Assembly: GCA_964389705.1 (NCBI GenBank)
Contig: CAYMEO010000001.1
Span: 24,394 to 88,393 of the forward strand
Direction: 5' to 3'
DNA: 64,000 nt
DNA from: PSLL01 sp964389705
GTDB lineage: Bacteria; Desulfobacterota_D; UBA1144; Nemesobacterales; CSP1-2
Below are positions 32,798-42,457 of this stretch, piece after piece. A program made the translations under genes and the position numbers. The notes under the pieces are model-generated. The model made no database searches, was not told the DNA's origin, and saw nothing but the letters and a program-made list of their open reading frames with translations. Numbering within the stretch: position 1 is the stretch's first letter; each line of letters starts with the position of its first letter.

Positions 32798-35203
32798 ATG
32801 AGATTTACCCTAAGTTGGCTTAAGGAATATATAGAATTTGATAATCCGCCTGAGGAGATTGCAGAAAGGCTCACTATGTCAGGGCTTGAGGTGGAATCCA
32901 TTGAGTATTTGGGAAGAGGATTGGAGGATATAGTTGTAGCCCAGATTCTCGATATAAGACCCCATCCGAATGCATCAAAGCTCGTTCTCTGTGATGTTAC
33001 AGACGGCCGGAGGAGATACAACATAGTCTGCGGGGCAAAGAACATGAAATCTGGGGATAAGGTCGCCCTTGCAAGGGCGGGGACGAGACTCCCTCCCAGC
33101 GCCAAGTTTCCTGAGGGCATATTGATTCAATCTGCAAGGATTCGGGGAGAGACATCAGAGGGTATGCTCTGTGCAGAAAATGAATTGGGACTTGGCAATG
33201 AGGGGGAGGGAATCCTAGTTCTTCCTGAGTCGGCAGGGGTTGGGTCGAGATTGATTGACGAAATAGGATTAAACGACGTTGTTATTGAGGTAGGTGTTAC
33301 GCCGAACCGCCCGGACTGTTTGAGTGTTCTTGGAATAGCAAGAGAGGTTGCGGCTATTTTAGGGAAGAGGATTAATCATCCCGATTACACAGTATCCGAG
33401 GAAGGGGATGATATTAGGAGCCTTGCTTCAGTTGAGTTAATCGATTCAGAGGGATGTCCCAGATATTCGTGCCGTGTGATTACCGGTGTAACAATCGCCC
33501 CCTCGCCTAAATGGCTAAAGACCCGACTTGAGACATCGGGCATAAGGTCAATAAACAACGTAGTGGATGCCACAAATTTTGTCCTCCTTGAATTGGGACA
33601 GCCGCTCCATGCCTTTGATTATGATTTAATTGAAGGGAGAAGAATCATCGTGAGGCCTGCAAATGAAGGAGAATCCATAGAGACACTCGATGGGATAAAG
33701 AGAAGCCTGGTCTATGAGGATTTACTCATATGTGACTCCCAAAAACCCATTGCGATTGCAGGGGTAATGGGGGCGGCAAACACCGAGGTCTCAGAAGGGA
33801 CGAGAAATATTCTTCTTGAGAGTGCCTATTTTAACCCCATAAGGGTGAGGAGAACATCCAGGAGGGCAAATCTGAGGTCTGAGTCGTCTTATAGATTTGA
33901 AAGGGGGGTTGATCCTAATGGGGTTGTAAAGGCGCTCGATAGGGCCTCCGAGCTTATAAGAGGGCTTTCGGGCGGAAAGGTGGCTAAAGGGAAAATAGAC
34001 ATATATCCGAACCCGATTAAACCAAAGGAAATAGATGTTTCAACAAGTCGCGTAAATTCAGTTCTCGGTACTGAGATTGAATCTGATAGGATAAGGCATA
34101 TACTCGAGGGGCTTGAGATTGAGGCTCTTAACACCAAAGACGGCGAGATTTCATTTAGGGTTCCGACATTTAGGGTAGATATTACAAGGGAGATTGATCT
34201 AATAGAGGAGATAGCAAGACACTATGGATACAATTCTATCGCCGCGACGCTTCCTGCCGTTCGTATGAAGGCAGAGGGGGTAAAAAGAGAAAAGGTGATT
34301 GAAGACAGGTTAAGGAACATCCTCACCTCACTTGGATTCCTAGAGGTGATTAACTACAGCTTTGAAGACCCGGAGTTTCTCCGCCTATTTAGTGGGAGTG
34401 AGCCTCTTAGAATACTCAATCCGCTTAATAAGGAAGGCTCTGTTATGAGAACTAATCTCACGGCGGGAGTTCTGAGGAACGTTGTATTCAACCTAAACCA
34501 TCAGGTTCATGATATAAGGATATTTGAAATAGGTAGGGTTTTTACTCCCCGGGAAAATATCCTTCCTGAGGAGACTAGAAAGGCCGCCGGGGCTATAACT
34601 GGCAGACGGCAGGTGGAGATATGGGATAAGGAGGAATTTGATTTCTTTGACCTCAAGGGTATTTTAGAAAGGGTGTTTGAGGCCTTCTCCATTTCCGAGG
34701 CGGTATTTGAAGAGGCCTCGCAAATCAGTTTCCTCCATCCGGGTAAATCTGCAAAGGCTCTGTTAGAGGATAAAGAGGTAGGGTTCTTTGGAGAACTCCA
34801 TCCTGAATTTCAGGAGAGGTTGGGTATTTCAAAAAGGGTTTATCTATTTGAGATTAACCTAGATAGGCTCTCCGCTTTCCAGAGGGATGCGGACAAGAGG
34901 TTCCATCCGCTTCCAAAATTCCCATCTGTAAGGAGGGACATCGCTCTGGTTGTTGATGAAAACGTGCCTGCTGGGGAGATCTTAAAGGAGATAAAGGAGG
35001 TTAAGTCTCCTTTAATTGAGGAGGTAAATGTATTTGACGTATTTAAAGGTGAGTCTGTAGGTAGAGGGAAAAAAAGCATCGCCATATCTATCGTTCTTAG
35101 GGCACCGGATAAAACACTCACGGATGAAGAGGCAAATGAGGCTCAAACAAGGGTATTACATAGACTCGAATCGGCTCTTAGGGCAGAATTACGCAAAACA
35201 TAA
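32798..35203 (+). CDS. pheT: Phenylalanyl-tRNA synthetase beta subunit
   Basis: An 801-residue subunit with the N-terminal EMAP-like tRNA-binding domain (LDIRPHPNASKLVLCDVTDG), the B3/B4 editing region (FVLLELGQPLHAFDYD), B5, the catalytic-like core and the C-terminal anticodon-binding domain (FPSVRRDIALVVDENVP). Length is normal. In most bacteria pheS lies directly upstream; it is not in this window, so the subunits are encoded apart. No Shine-Dalgarno precedes the ATG. It is followed by ihfA, the classical pheT-ihfA order, then DUF502 and tilS. Confidence 0.95.
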   Translation: MRFTLSWLKEYIEFDNPPEEIAERLTMSGLEVESIEYLGRGLEDIVVAQILDIRPHPNASKLVLCDVTDGRRRYNIVCGAKNMKSGDKVALARAGTRLPPSAKFPEGILIQSARIRGETSEGMLCAENELGLGNEGEGILVLPESAGVGSRLIDEIGLNDVVIEVGVTPNRPDCLSVLGIAREVAAILGKRINHPDYTVSEEGDDIRSLASVELIDSEGCPRYSCRVITGVTIAPSPKWLKTRLETSGIRSINNVVDATNFVLLELGQPLHAFDYDLIEGRRIIVRPANEGESIETLDGIKRSLVYEDLLICDSQKPIAIAGVMGAANTEVSEGTRNILLESAYFNPIRVRRTSRRANLRSESSYRFERGVDPNGVVKALDRASELIRGLSGGKVAKGKIDIYPNPIKPKEIDVSTSRVNSVLGTEIESDRIRHILEGLEIEALNTKDGEISFRVPTFRVDITREIDLIEEIARHYGYNSIAATLPAVRMKAEGVKREKVIEDRLRNILTSLGFLEVINYSFEDPEFLRLFSGSEPLRILNPLNKEGSVMRTNLTAGVLRNVVFNLNHQVHDIRIFEIGRVFTPRENILPEETRKAAGAITGRRQVEIWDKEEFDFFDLKGILERVFEAFSISEAVFEEASQISFLHPGKSAKALLEDKEVGFFGELHPEFQERLGISKRVYLFEINLDRLSAFQRDADKRFHPLPKFPSVRRDIALVVDENVPAGEILKEIKEVKSPLIEEVNVFDVFKGESVGRGKKSIAISIVLRAPDKTLTDEEANEAQTRVLHRLESALRAELRKT

Positions 35204-35355
35204 GGGCATTAATATTGGCCACAAGTTTACACGAGTGGGCGTGTTACGGAATAGAATATTGGCTACAGGGGGCATAGAATTCGAGTGTGTTTAATCCAAA
35301 AGATCTTTCTTTGTGGCTAAGCAGTTACTCAGAGAACCAAAGAGAGGAAAAAGGG

Positions 35356-35646
35356 ATGACGAAAAAAGAGCTTGCCGATGTAATCCATACAAGAATCGGG
35401 CTTTCAAAAAGAGAGGCGGCTGAGATCGTTGAGTTTTTCTTCGAGACTGTGAAAGAAAAGCTCACTAGCGGAGAGGGGATTAAGATTCCCAACTTCGGGA
35501 GCTTTCGCGTCCAGAATAGAAAGTCAAGAAAGGGAAGAAACCCGGCTACCGGAGAAACTATAGAGATCGTTGAGAGAAAGGCCATTGTGTTTAAGCCCAG
35601 TAAGTTTCTCCGCAATGTCCTAAATAAAAAGTCATCTAATGAATGA
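35356..35646 (+). CDS. ihfA: Integration host factor alpha subunit
   Basis: A 96-residue HU/IHF-family DNA-bending protein. MTKKELADVIHTRIGLSKREAAEIVEFFF and the beta-arm KIPNFGSFRVQNRKSRKGRNP are diagnostic of IHF-alpha, including the proline-tipped arm RNPATGE. The ATG at 35356 follows AGAGAGGAAAAAGGG; the longer frame from 35287 is not the gene. It follows pheT as in enterobacteria. Its stop overlaps the next ATG by 4 bases. Confidence 0.93.
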   Translation: MTKKELADVIHTRIGLSKREAAEIVEFFFETVKEKLTSGEGIKIPNFGSFRVQNRKSRKGRNPATGETIEIVERKAIVFKPSKFLRNVLNKKSSNE

Positions 35647-36308
35647 AACGCATTATCGGCTCTCTTAGGCGGAATTTCCTTGCAGGGCTTCTCGTTACCA
35701 TTCCCTTTGGACTTACAATACTTATACTCTTTAAACTCGGCAAATGGATTGTCGGACTTGTAAGCGCCGCTCCAGCTAGATTTTTGATAAGACCGCTTTC
35801 CGAGCTCCCTCCCTTTCTATTTCAATTTGTCACTTTTGCAATAGGCATTACAGGAACAGTACTGATTGTTCTTGTCGCCGGGGCGATTACAAGAAATTAT
35901 ATAGGCCGAAAACTCCTAGGCCTCGGTGAGGGACTAATTTCAAGGATTCCACTGGCAAGAACCATCTATACGGCGACTAAGCAGATAATCGAGACTCTTT
36001 TCCTCAGCACCGGATTTAAGGGCATAAGCCGTGTCGTGATGTTTGAATATCCAAGAAAGGGGATATATTCAATAGGGTTTGTAACGGGGGTTCTACAGCA
36101 GGCAGAGTCCGGAAAAAGACTTTTAGGTGTATTTCTCCCTACGGCTTTTAATCCCACCGGCGGATATTATATTATGATTCCTGAAGACGAGGTTAAGGAG
36201 CTTTCAATGAGTATTGAAGAGGCGTTTAGGATAATAATTTCGGGAGGGCTTGCATCTAATCAAAGTGAAGGCACTAGAATCAGCGAGGAAGACGATAAAG
36301 CGGTTTAA
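35643..36308 (+). CDS. DUF502 family membrane protein
   Basis: A 221-residue protein with two membrane helices near residues 12-40 and 60-85 and the DUF502 block IPLARTIYTATKQIIETLF followed by GVFLPTAFNPTGGYYIMIPEDEV. The family is widespread and of unknown biochemical role. It overlaps ihfA by 4 bases and tilS by 59 bases, so all three are translated from one message. Confidence 0.88.
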   Translation: MKRIIGSLRRNFLAGLLVTIPFGLTILILFKLGKWIVGLVSAAPARFLIRPLSELPPFLFQFVTFAIGITGTVLIVLVAGAITRNYIGRKLLGLGEGLISRIPLARTIYTATKQIIETLFLSTGFKGISRVVMFEYPRKGIYSIGFVTGVLQQAESGKRLLGVFLPTAFNPTGGYYIMIPEDEVKELSMSIEEAFRIIISGGLASNQSEGTRISEEDDKAV

Positions 36309-37632
36309 TATGCTCTCTTCCGGTGAGACGGTTGTTGTTGGGGTTTCGGGGGGAGCAGACTCTCTGGGGCTGCTCTACATCCTTGCCGAGATCGAGGAAT
36401 ATAATCTCAAGCTCATCGTTTCTCACATAAATCATGGAATAAGGCCTGAAGAGGGAAAAAGGGATGCCAGATTTGTGGGAGAGGTTGCAAGACGACTCAG
36501 TCTTCCATTTGAAATCAGAGAGGCAAATGCGCCTGAGTTTAAAAGGATTTCGAATCTCTCACTCGAAGAGGCCGCAAGAATCCTCAGATATGGGTTCTTT
36601 AAAGAGGTTCTATCTAAGTATAGGGCGCAAAAGATTGCAACTGCCCACACCCTCGATGACCAGGCTGAGACCGTTCTTATGAGGATCATAAGGGGAAGCG
36701 GTGCATCGGGGCTCTCAGGGATTCCTCCTGTATCCGAAGGCTATATAATAAGGCCCTTGATTGAAACGCCTAGATCTGAGATCGAAGATTACCTAAGGGC
36801 AAAGGGGATTAAATGGGTTGAAGACTCGACAAACACAGCAACGGATTTTCTTAGGAATAGAATAAGACACGAGCTTATTCCTAGGCTTCAAGAATACAAC
36901 CCAAGGGTTAAAGAGGCGCTCTCTAGAACGGCGGATATACTCAGGGCTCAAGAGGGTTTTATAAGGAGTCGGGCAAAGAATTGGTTTGAATATGTGTTTG
37001 GGTCTACAGAGGGCGAAATGGTTGGCAGTATATCTCATTATAGGCTTATTCCAGAGGCGCTGAGGTCTGAGTTTTTGAGAATGGCGATAGAGAAAATAAA
37101 GGGGAATTTAAGAGAGATCTCATTTGTCCATATAGATTCCGTAGATGGGCTTCTTCTCTCCGAGACCCCCTCAGGCGAGATCTCTCTTCCTGATGGAATC
37201 GTAGTGGCAAAGGGTTATGACCTTTTTCTGATTACTCGAGGATCAGAGCTAAGGCGCGAATTCTCATACGCGATTTTATCCCCCGGTAAATGGGATTTTC
37301 CTGAATTTGAGTGTGAGATTGAGATCGTTGAGGCAGAATCTTTGGGTAATGATAGGTTTATCGGTGTGTTTGATGCAGATTCGGTTGAATTTCCGATTAT
37401 TGTAAGGAACTTCTGTCCGGGAGACAGGTTTATCCCCCTTGGGATGAAAACGCCCAAGAAGTTGAAGCGGTTTTTTATTGACGAAAAAATCCCTAAGTTC
37501 TTCAGGAATCGAATCCCTATATTCTCTAGCAGAGGCGAGATTATGTGGATTGGAGGGAGGAGGATAGATGAGAGATTTAAGTTGAAAGGAAAGAGGGCTG
37601 TAAAAATCAGATTAATCAGACCGAGGTGGTAG
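36250..37632 (+). CDS. tilS: tRNA(Ile)-lysidine synthase
   Basis: A 460-residue enzyme that attaches lysine to C34 of the isoleucine tRNA with CAU anticodon, essential for AUA decoding. The PP-loop ATP-binding motif SGGADS is at 33-38, followed by ISHINHGIRP and TAHTLDDQAETVLMRIIRGSG, typical of TilS. The C-terminal substrate-binding region includes RNFCPGDRFIPLGM. The start is TTG inside the preceding gene; a GTG at 36265 is an alternative. It ends convergently with the methyltransferase gene, overlapping it by 17 bases. Confidence 0.92.
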   Translation: MHLIKVKALESARKTIKRFNMLSSGETVVVGVSGGADSLGLLYILAEIEEYNLKLIVSHINHGIRPEEGKRDARFVGEVARRLSLPFEIREANAPEFKRISNLSLEEAARILRYGFFKEVLSKYRAQKIATAHTLDDQAETVLMRIIRGSGASGLSGIPPVSEGYIIRPLIETPRSEIEDYLRAKGIKWVEDSTNTATDFLRNRIRHELIPRLQEYNPRVKEALSRTADILRAQEGFIRSRAKNWFEYVFGSTEGEMVGSISHYRLIPEALRSEFLRMAIEKIKGNLREISFVHIDSVDGLLLSETPSGEISLPDGIVVAKGYDLFLITRGSELRREFSYAILSPGKWDFPEFECEIEIVEAESLGNDRFIGVFDADSVEFPIIVRNFCPGDRFIPLGMKTPKKLKRFFIDEKIPKFFRNRIPIFSSRGEIMWIGGRRIDERFKLKGKRAVKIRLIRPRW

Positions 37633-38371
37633 AGAATAATGGTGGAAGAATCTCAAGCCCCGGCTTTCCCTCTTTTATGAACTCTACCATGACGAGTTCC
37701 GCTTTTTCATGTGGGTTTGGATATACAAACTGCGCCCTCTTTGGCTCAAGCTGTTTTCTCTTAGATCTTATAATGAGTTCTCCCAATCTCAGGACTGGAT
37801 AGACACAGGCACTCCGCTTTAGGGGTTTGAGTAGATACCTCATCGCCTCCAAAACGTCATTCATATCACATAGAATCTCGTGTCTTGCCAGTGCCCTTTG
37901 GGATGCGGGGTTTATTAGTCCCGACCTCGTTTTTATATATGGAGGATTGGTTATAACATAATCAAAAGAGCCCGGGGGAAAAAGGGACTCGATCTTTCTT
38001 ATGTCGCCCTCGACAATCTCGATTTTTTCTTCAAAGCCATTGAGTCTCACATTCCTTCTTGAGAGCTCTGCAAGCTCTCTTTGAATCTCGACCCCGACGA
38101 TCCTCTTTCCTAGTCCTCTTTTAGCCAGGATAAGAGCCATAACACCGGAGCCTGTTCCAAGGTCAATCACTTCGTCATTTCTCTTTATACAGGCGAAATC
38201 TACAAGCTGTAGAGAGTCCTGAGAATACCGGTATCCGTGTTTTTTCTGTATGATCTTAAGCCCGTATGGGCCGTCTAGGGTTTCATCTTCTTTGGGTTCT
38301 GATTCTAAATCCATAAATAAATCGGCTGTCTTTCTATTAATCCTTGGTGGATTTAAGAAAAGGTTGTCCAC
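37616..38371 (-). CDS. N6-adenine methyltransferase, TrmN6-like
   Basis: A 251-residue SAM-dependent methyltransferase. The SAM site VIDLGTGSGVMALIL is at 68-82 and the catalytic NPPY motif at 142-145, which marks methylation of an exocyclic adenine amine. The pattern GYRYSQDSLQLVDFA before the SAM site is that of TrmN6, which modifies A37 of tRNA-Val, so this is the likely role. I take the GTG at 38371, with AAGGG nearby. The C-terminal part overlaps the end of tilS tail to tail. Confidence 0.85.
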   Translation of the reverse strand: MDNLFLNPPRINRKTADLFMDLESEPKEDETLDGPYGLKIIQKKHGYRYSQDSLQLVDFACIKRNDEVIDLGTGSGVMALILAKRGLGKRIVGVEIQRELAELSRRNVRLNGFEEKIEIVEGDIRKIESLFPPGSFDYVITNPPYIKTRSGLINPASQRALARHEILCDMNDVLEAMRYLLKPLKRSACVYPVLRLGELIIRSKRKQLEPKRAQFVYPNPHEKAELVMVEFIKEGKPGLEILPPLFSTTSV

Positions 38372-38480
38372 ATTAGCCCTTATTATCTATCTATCGGGTC
38401 ATGAGTCTCGCTCATGGCTGTTCTCATCAATATTATCCCATCTTAGGGAGCGGGTTATGTGTTGAGAACCTCTTTGGCTC

Positions 38481-40691
38481 TCACAGGTTTTTTGCGCTAA
38501 GCAACTCAATCATTTTATTTATGTCAGTAGTTGGAAGATTGCAGACGTAGTTGAGACAGACATAGGCAGTAGCTTTGCTGCCCAAGCTCGATTGATTCTT
38601 TGTGAACCCTGCAATTCGGGTTATATCCGGCGATTCCTTTTCGGTTGGGCGTAGGAGTACTACCTTATTGGGCACAAATTGTCTTCCTATGGCGTTTAAC
38701 ATGGCTTTTGTGTCCTCTGATTGAGAATTGCCGACAATGACCACTTCATAAGAGGGACCCAATGCGAAATCTAAGGCAACCATGAGTTGAGTGAATACTC
38801 CAGGGAATTGCCTGACCATATTGGAGAATGCGTGTCCGATTTTCGATGCCTTTTCCTCAAGGTCGGGATTTGCCGTTATCCGTCCCAGTCGAAGAAGGTT
38901 TAACATCGCAACGGAGTTACCCGATGGAGTAGCGCCATCATATATCTCTTTTTGCCGAACGATCAGACTCTCACTATCATCTGCTGTAAAATAAAATCCG
39001 CCGCCCTTATTATCCCAGAAGTGTTTTATCAGACTACTATTGAGATCAATGGCTGATTTAAGGTAATTGGCATCAAATGTAGATTCATAGAGTTCGATAA
39101 GTCCCCAGATTAGAAAGGCATAGTCATCTAGATTCCCTTCAATATTTGCCTGACCGTCTCTGTATCGATGCAAAAGCCGTCCATCGGGCTTCCGCATATT
39201 TTTAAATATGAAATCCACAGCGCGCTGGGCGGCCTCGGCATATCTCGGCTCACCGAAGACCTGAGCCCCTTTTGCGAGAGCGGCAATCATAAGGCCGTTC
39301 CAATCTGTAAGGATCTTATCGTCCTTATGAGGATGAACGCGCCTTTCACGCATCTCAAAGAGTTTCTGCCTTGCCGTCTCGAGGCGAGACTCGAGCTCCG
39401 ACTCAGATATTTTTAGCTGGGAGGCAATTTCAGGGAGTGATCTCCTTAGATATAGAATGTTCCTACCTGTCCCTTTGCCGGTTGCCTCTTCTCTGAAGTT
39501 GCCCCCCTTTTCGACATTGAAGACCCTGATAAATAAATCCGCCTCGTCTTTGCCCAATATCTGTCTGATTTCTCCCTCTGTCCAGAGATAGAATTTCCCC
39601 TCTTCCCCTTCGCTGTCTGCATCCTCAGCAGAGTAAAAACCCCCTTCCTGTGAGGTCATATCACGCAAAACATAGGTGAAGATCTCGCGCGCCGTTTTTT
39701 TATATTCCTCTTTCCCAGTTGCCTGATAGGCCTCTATGTATGCCATCGCGATCATAGCCTGGTCGTAGAGCATCTTCTCAAAATGTGGTAAAAACCACTC
39801 CGCGTCTGTGGAATAGCGATGAAATCCGAATCCGATGTGGTCATATATGCCGCCCTGTCGCATTGCCTGAAGGGTTTTTTCTACCATATCTAAGGCTTCC
39901 TTATTATCGCTTCGCTTCCAATAGCGGAGCAGAAAGGATAAATTATGGGGGGTTGGAAACTTTGGGGCACCTCCAAAGCCGCCATGATATTTATCAAAAC
40001 TATGGGCGAGCTGTTCGTATGCGGCCTTCAAAGTGGATTTATCTAGCTCACCGCCGTGCGATTCCTTCATCCTCTGCTGAAGCGCGGATGTAATTTGATT
40101 GGCTGAGTCGAGTACCTCATTGTGCTGTTTTGTCCAGACCTCTTTAATCCTCGGCACAAGGGTTAGCATCCCTGCACGTCCAAAACGGTCTTCTTTCGGA
40201 ATGTATGTGGCGGCAAAGAAAGGCTTTTTGTCCGGGGTCATAACGATATTAAGCGGCCAGCCGCATCCCCCTCTTGAGATCATCTGACATACCATCATAT
40301 ATATGCCGTCAATATCGGGGCGCTCCTCTCGATCCACTTTAATTGAGACAAAGGCGTCGTTCATAAGTCTCGCAACCTCTTCGTCCTCAAACGACTCTTT
40401 TTCCATTACATGGCACCAATGGCAGGTTGAGTATCCAATAGATAGGAAAATCGGTTTATTCTCTTTCCGGGCCTTCTCAAAGGCCTCTTCTCCCCACGGG
40501 TACCAGTCCACCGGATTGTATGCGTGCTGAAGCAGATAGGGACTCTTCTCATGTATTAGACGATTTGGTTTTTTCATAGTCTTTGGTTCAACTGTCTCAG
40601 ACATCACTTTCTCACTTACTAAACAGGATAACATTAATATCGTGATAATCCTAGCGGAGGATGATAATAAATCTCTTCTTTTTGGTTTCAC
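38481..40691 (-). CDS. DUF255 thioredoxin-fold protein (YyaL/SSP411 family)
   Basis: A protein of about 736 residues. The N-terminal thioredoxin-like domain carries HEKSPYLLQHAYNPVDWYPW and GYSTCHWCHVMEKESFED with the CHWC redox motif near residues 90-93. It is followed by an (alpha/alpha) six-barrel similar to N-acylglucosamine epimerases (FGFHRYSTDAEWFLPHFEKMLYDQA). A hydrophobic stretch at residues 14-30 may be a signal peptide, unusual for the mostly cytoplasmic family. The GTG at 40691 with AAGGG seven bases upstream is preferred over the TTG one codon earlier. Its physiological function is not established. Confidence 0.87.
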   Translation of the reverse strand: MKPKRRDLLSSSARIITILMLSCLVSEKVMSETVEPKTMKKPNRLIHEKSPYLLQHAYNPVDWYPWGEEAFEKARKENKPIFLSIGYSTCHWCHVMEKESFEDEEVARLMNDAFVSIKVDREERPDIDGIYMMVCQMISRGGCGWPLNIVMTPDKKPFFAATYIPKEDRFGRAGMLTLVPRIKEVWTKQHNEVLDSANQITSALQQRMKESHGGELDKSTLKAAYEQLAHSFDKYHGGFGGAPKFPTPHNLSFLLRYWKRSDNKEALDMVEKTLQAMRQGGIYDHIGFGFHRYSTDAEWFLPHFEKMLYDQAMIAMAYIEAYQATGKEEYKKTAREIFTYVLRDMTSQEGGFYSAEDADSEGEEGKFYLWTEGEIRQILGKDEADLFIRVFNVEKGGNFREEATGKGTGRNILYLRRSLPEIASQLKISESELESRLETARQKLFEMRERRVHPHKDDKILTDWNGLMIAALAKGAQVFGEPRYAEAAQRAVDFIFKNMRKPDGRLLHRYRDGQANIEGNLDDYAFLIWGLIELYESTFDANYLKSAIDLNSSLIKHFWDNKGGGFYFTADDSESLIVRQKEIYDGATPSGNSVAMLNLLRLGRITANPDLEEKASKIGHAFSNMVRQFPGVFTQLMVALDFALGPSYEVVIVGNSQSEDTKAMLNAIGRQFVPNKVVLLRPTEKESPDITRIAGFTKNQSSLGSKATAYVCLNYVCNLPTTDINKMIELLSAKNL

Positions 40692-40764
40692 CAATTATCC
40701 CTTGTAATTTTTATATTTATAACGTTCGTAAGTACCCTATTGTCGTGAACTAAATCCCGTCTTT

Positions 40765-42036
40765 TCAATCAAGACCTTGAAGATAATGAATTGCCGCATC
40801 TAATTGGGCGTCCTGAGCCATAGCCATTGGGGTTGACTGGTTGTTAATCTCCACATCCGGGGTTAAGCCAACTCCCTCGGGACTTCTCCCATTGGCAAAG
40901 TAATAAATGGCTATTGTCAGTTTAAATCCCCCTCCATTACTGAGTTGGGTTACGCTCTGTGCACTACCCTTTCCATAAGTCCTCTCACCAATGAGTCTAA
41001 AGCCCTCGAGTTGCAGTGCACCTGCCACAATCTCGCTTGCAGAGGCTGAGTTCTTATTTACGAGAACAACACCCCTCCAATCTGCATACTCACCGCGACC
41101 GGTTGATATAAACTCCTTAAGACTATCTTTTCCCTCTTTAAGGTGTAGGCTGAGAAAGGGCTTATTCTTTTCCTTGATAAAAAGTCCTATCAACTTAGCA
41201 GCCTCTTTAACACTTCCTCCTAGGTTGTTGCGTAGATCAAGGATAATCCTATCTACTCCCCTTGCCCTAAATTCCTTTAGTATAGGGGAAATCCTGTCAT
41301 CTACTAGGTTACCCTCAAAGGAGTATATTCGGAGATAGCCGATGTTGTTGTCATATGTCTTGTGATCAACGAGTCTTATGTCGATCTTAGAGCGTATAAG
41401 AGTGACATTACCAAACTCTTGGCCCCCACGCCATATATTGAGTGTTACCTTTGTTCCAACAGGCCCACGTATACGGAGCGCGATCTGATCGCTTGACTCT
41501 CCTACTACCGACCGCAGCGGCTTCCCGTATTCTCCGACTGCCCTAATTTCATCATCAATCCGTAGCGTGCCGTCTTTCTCTGCAGGGGAGCCTGGAATAA
41601 AGGCCTTAATAATTGCCCCTTTTGAACTGGTAATCATACGTATACCGACTCCCCCATACATTCCGTCTATATTAACGAGAAAGAGTCTATATCCTTCTGG
41701 GGAGTAATACTCGGCTGACCTGTCCTGTGGAAAACACCGAGCAAGAATAAAATTCTCTTTCAACTTTCCCTGAAGTTCTTCTACAGGAATGTCCTTTTTG
41801 GCGTAGTTGGCAAAGCAATTTTCCAATTTCTCCTTGCTTTCGACATCTAGATTATAATATGACTCCTTCTCTATAATTCTAGTTATCTCATCATAGGGTC
41901 TTACGATAGAGGCTCCGGATACAGAAACACCTGGAAGTAAATCGGTGATTCTTACTTCTTTTTGAGGTGTGACACAACTATCCATTAGAAACGTAAATAC
42001 AATGACCCATATCATCACCATCTGTCTTACCTTCAT
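40765..42036 (-). CDS. S41 family C-terminal processing protease
   Basis: A 423-residue secreted or lipid-anchored serine protease. The N-terminal helix IWVIVFTFLMDSC ends in Cys21 in an atypical lipobox. A PDZ domain covers about 125-215 (YGGVGIRMITSSKGAIIKAF...SPAEKDG). The catalytic serine lies in NKNSASASEIVAGALQ (about 328-342) and the general-base lysine is Lys356 in TYGKGSAQ. Such Ctp proteases trim periplasmic or envelope proteins. It has no visible operon partner; the next gene upstream is 420 bases away. Confidence 0.9.
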   Translation of the reverse strand: MKVRQMVMIWVIVFTFLMDSCVTPQKEVRITDLLPGVSVSGASIVRPYDEITRIIEKESYYNLDVESKEKLENCFANYAKKDIPVEELQGKLKENFILARCFPQDRSAEYYSPEGYRLFLVNIDGMYGGVGIRMITSSKGAIIKAFIPGSPAEKDGTLRIDDEIRAVGEYGKPLRSVVGESSDQIALRIRGPVGTKVTLNIWRGGQEFGNVTLIRSKIDIRLVDHKTYDNNIGYLRIYSFEGNLVDDRISPILKEFRARGVDRIILDLRNNLGGSVKEAAKLIGLFIKEKNKPFLSLHLKEGKDSLKEFISTGRGEYADWRGVVLVNKNSASASEIVAGALQLEGFRLIGERTYGKGSAQSVTQLSNGGGFKLTIAIYYFANGRSPEGVGLTPDVEINNQSTPMAMAQDAQLDAAIHYLQGLD

Positions 42037-42457
42037 TCTCTAAGGTCTCTTTTTAGTGGAAGAATATGATTCTATTTTATATAGGGACACTGCCCTATTG
42101 CAAATATCCTTATGCCAATTTCCTATTGAGGTGTGCCATTAATATATAATAGCAACAAGCAAGATTCATTGCCTACCTAGTTTGTTTAGGTCAGATTTCA
42201 TTTGGCTTTACCAATGCTATCACCCTGAGCATATTAATTATTTAAACTCTGCGAAGGGTCTCTAAATACTGGAATTCTTTGCGAAGCCTGTACTGAGAAA
42301 CAAATGTACTTAGGGTGACACGAGCCGACTGTTGTGGTAAATGCAATTGAAAATGGCCCTATATATCGGAGGAAAAAAGATGCTTACGCCAGAGCAATTA
42401 CAAAAGATTGTCAAATAAGGGTGCTTATTGAGATCCAGTGTTTGAGAATCGGAATCC
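42037..42457. other. Intergenic region with inverted repeat and a 12-codon mini-ORF
   Basis: These 421 bases lack a full gene. They hold the inverted-repeat element at 42220-42318 and, on the plus strand, ATG 42380 behind GGAGGAAAAAAG. The latter encodes only MLTPEQLQKIVK before a TAA, which looks like the surviving 5' end of a lost gene or a decoy start. Confidence 0.5.
42220..42318. repeat. REP-like inverted-repeat element
   Basis: TCACCCTGAG at 42220-42229 is mirrored by CTTAGGGTGA at 42309-42318 with one mismatch, about 100 bases end to end. Inside are GCGAAGGGTCTC and a second, weaker TTTGCGAAGC copy. Elements with CACCCTGAG ends and internal GCGAAGGGT are frequent dispersed extragenic repeats in several bacterial groups; only one copy is seen here. 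Confidence 0.45.

Noticed and set aside
42220..42318. Inverted-repeat element as an insertion sequence or MITE
   Set aside because: No target-site duplication could be seen and no transposase; kept only as a REP-like repeat.
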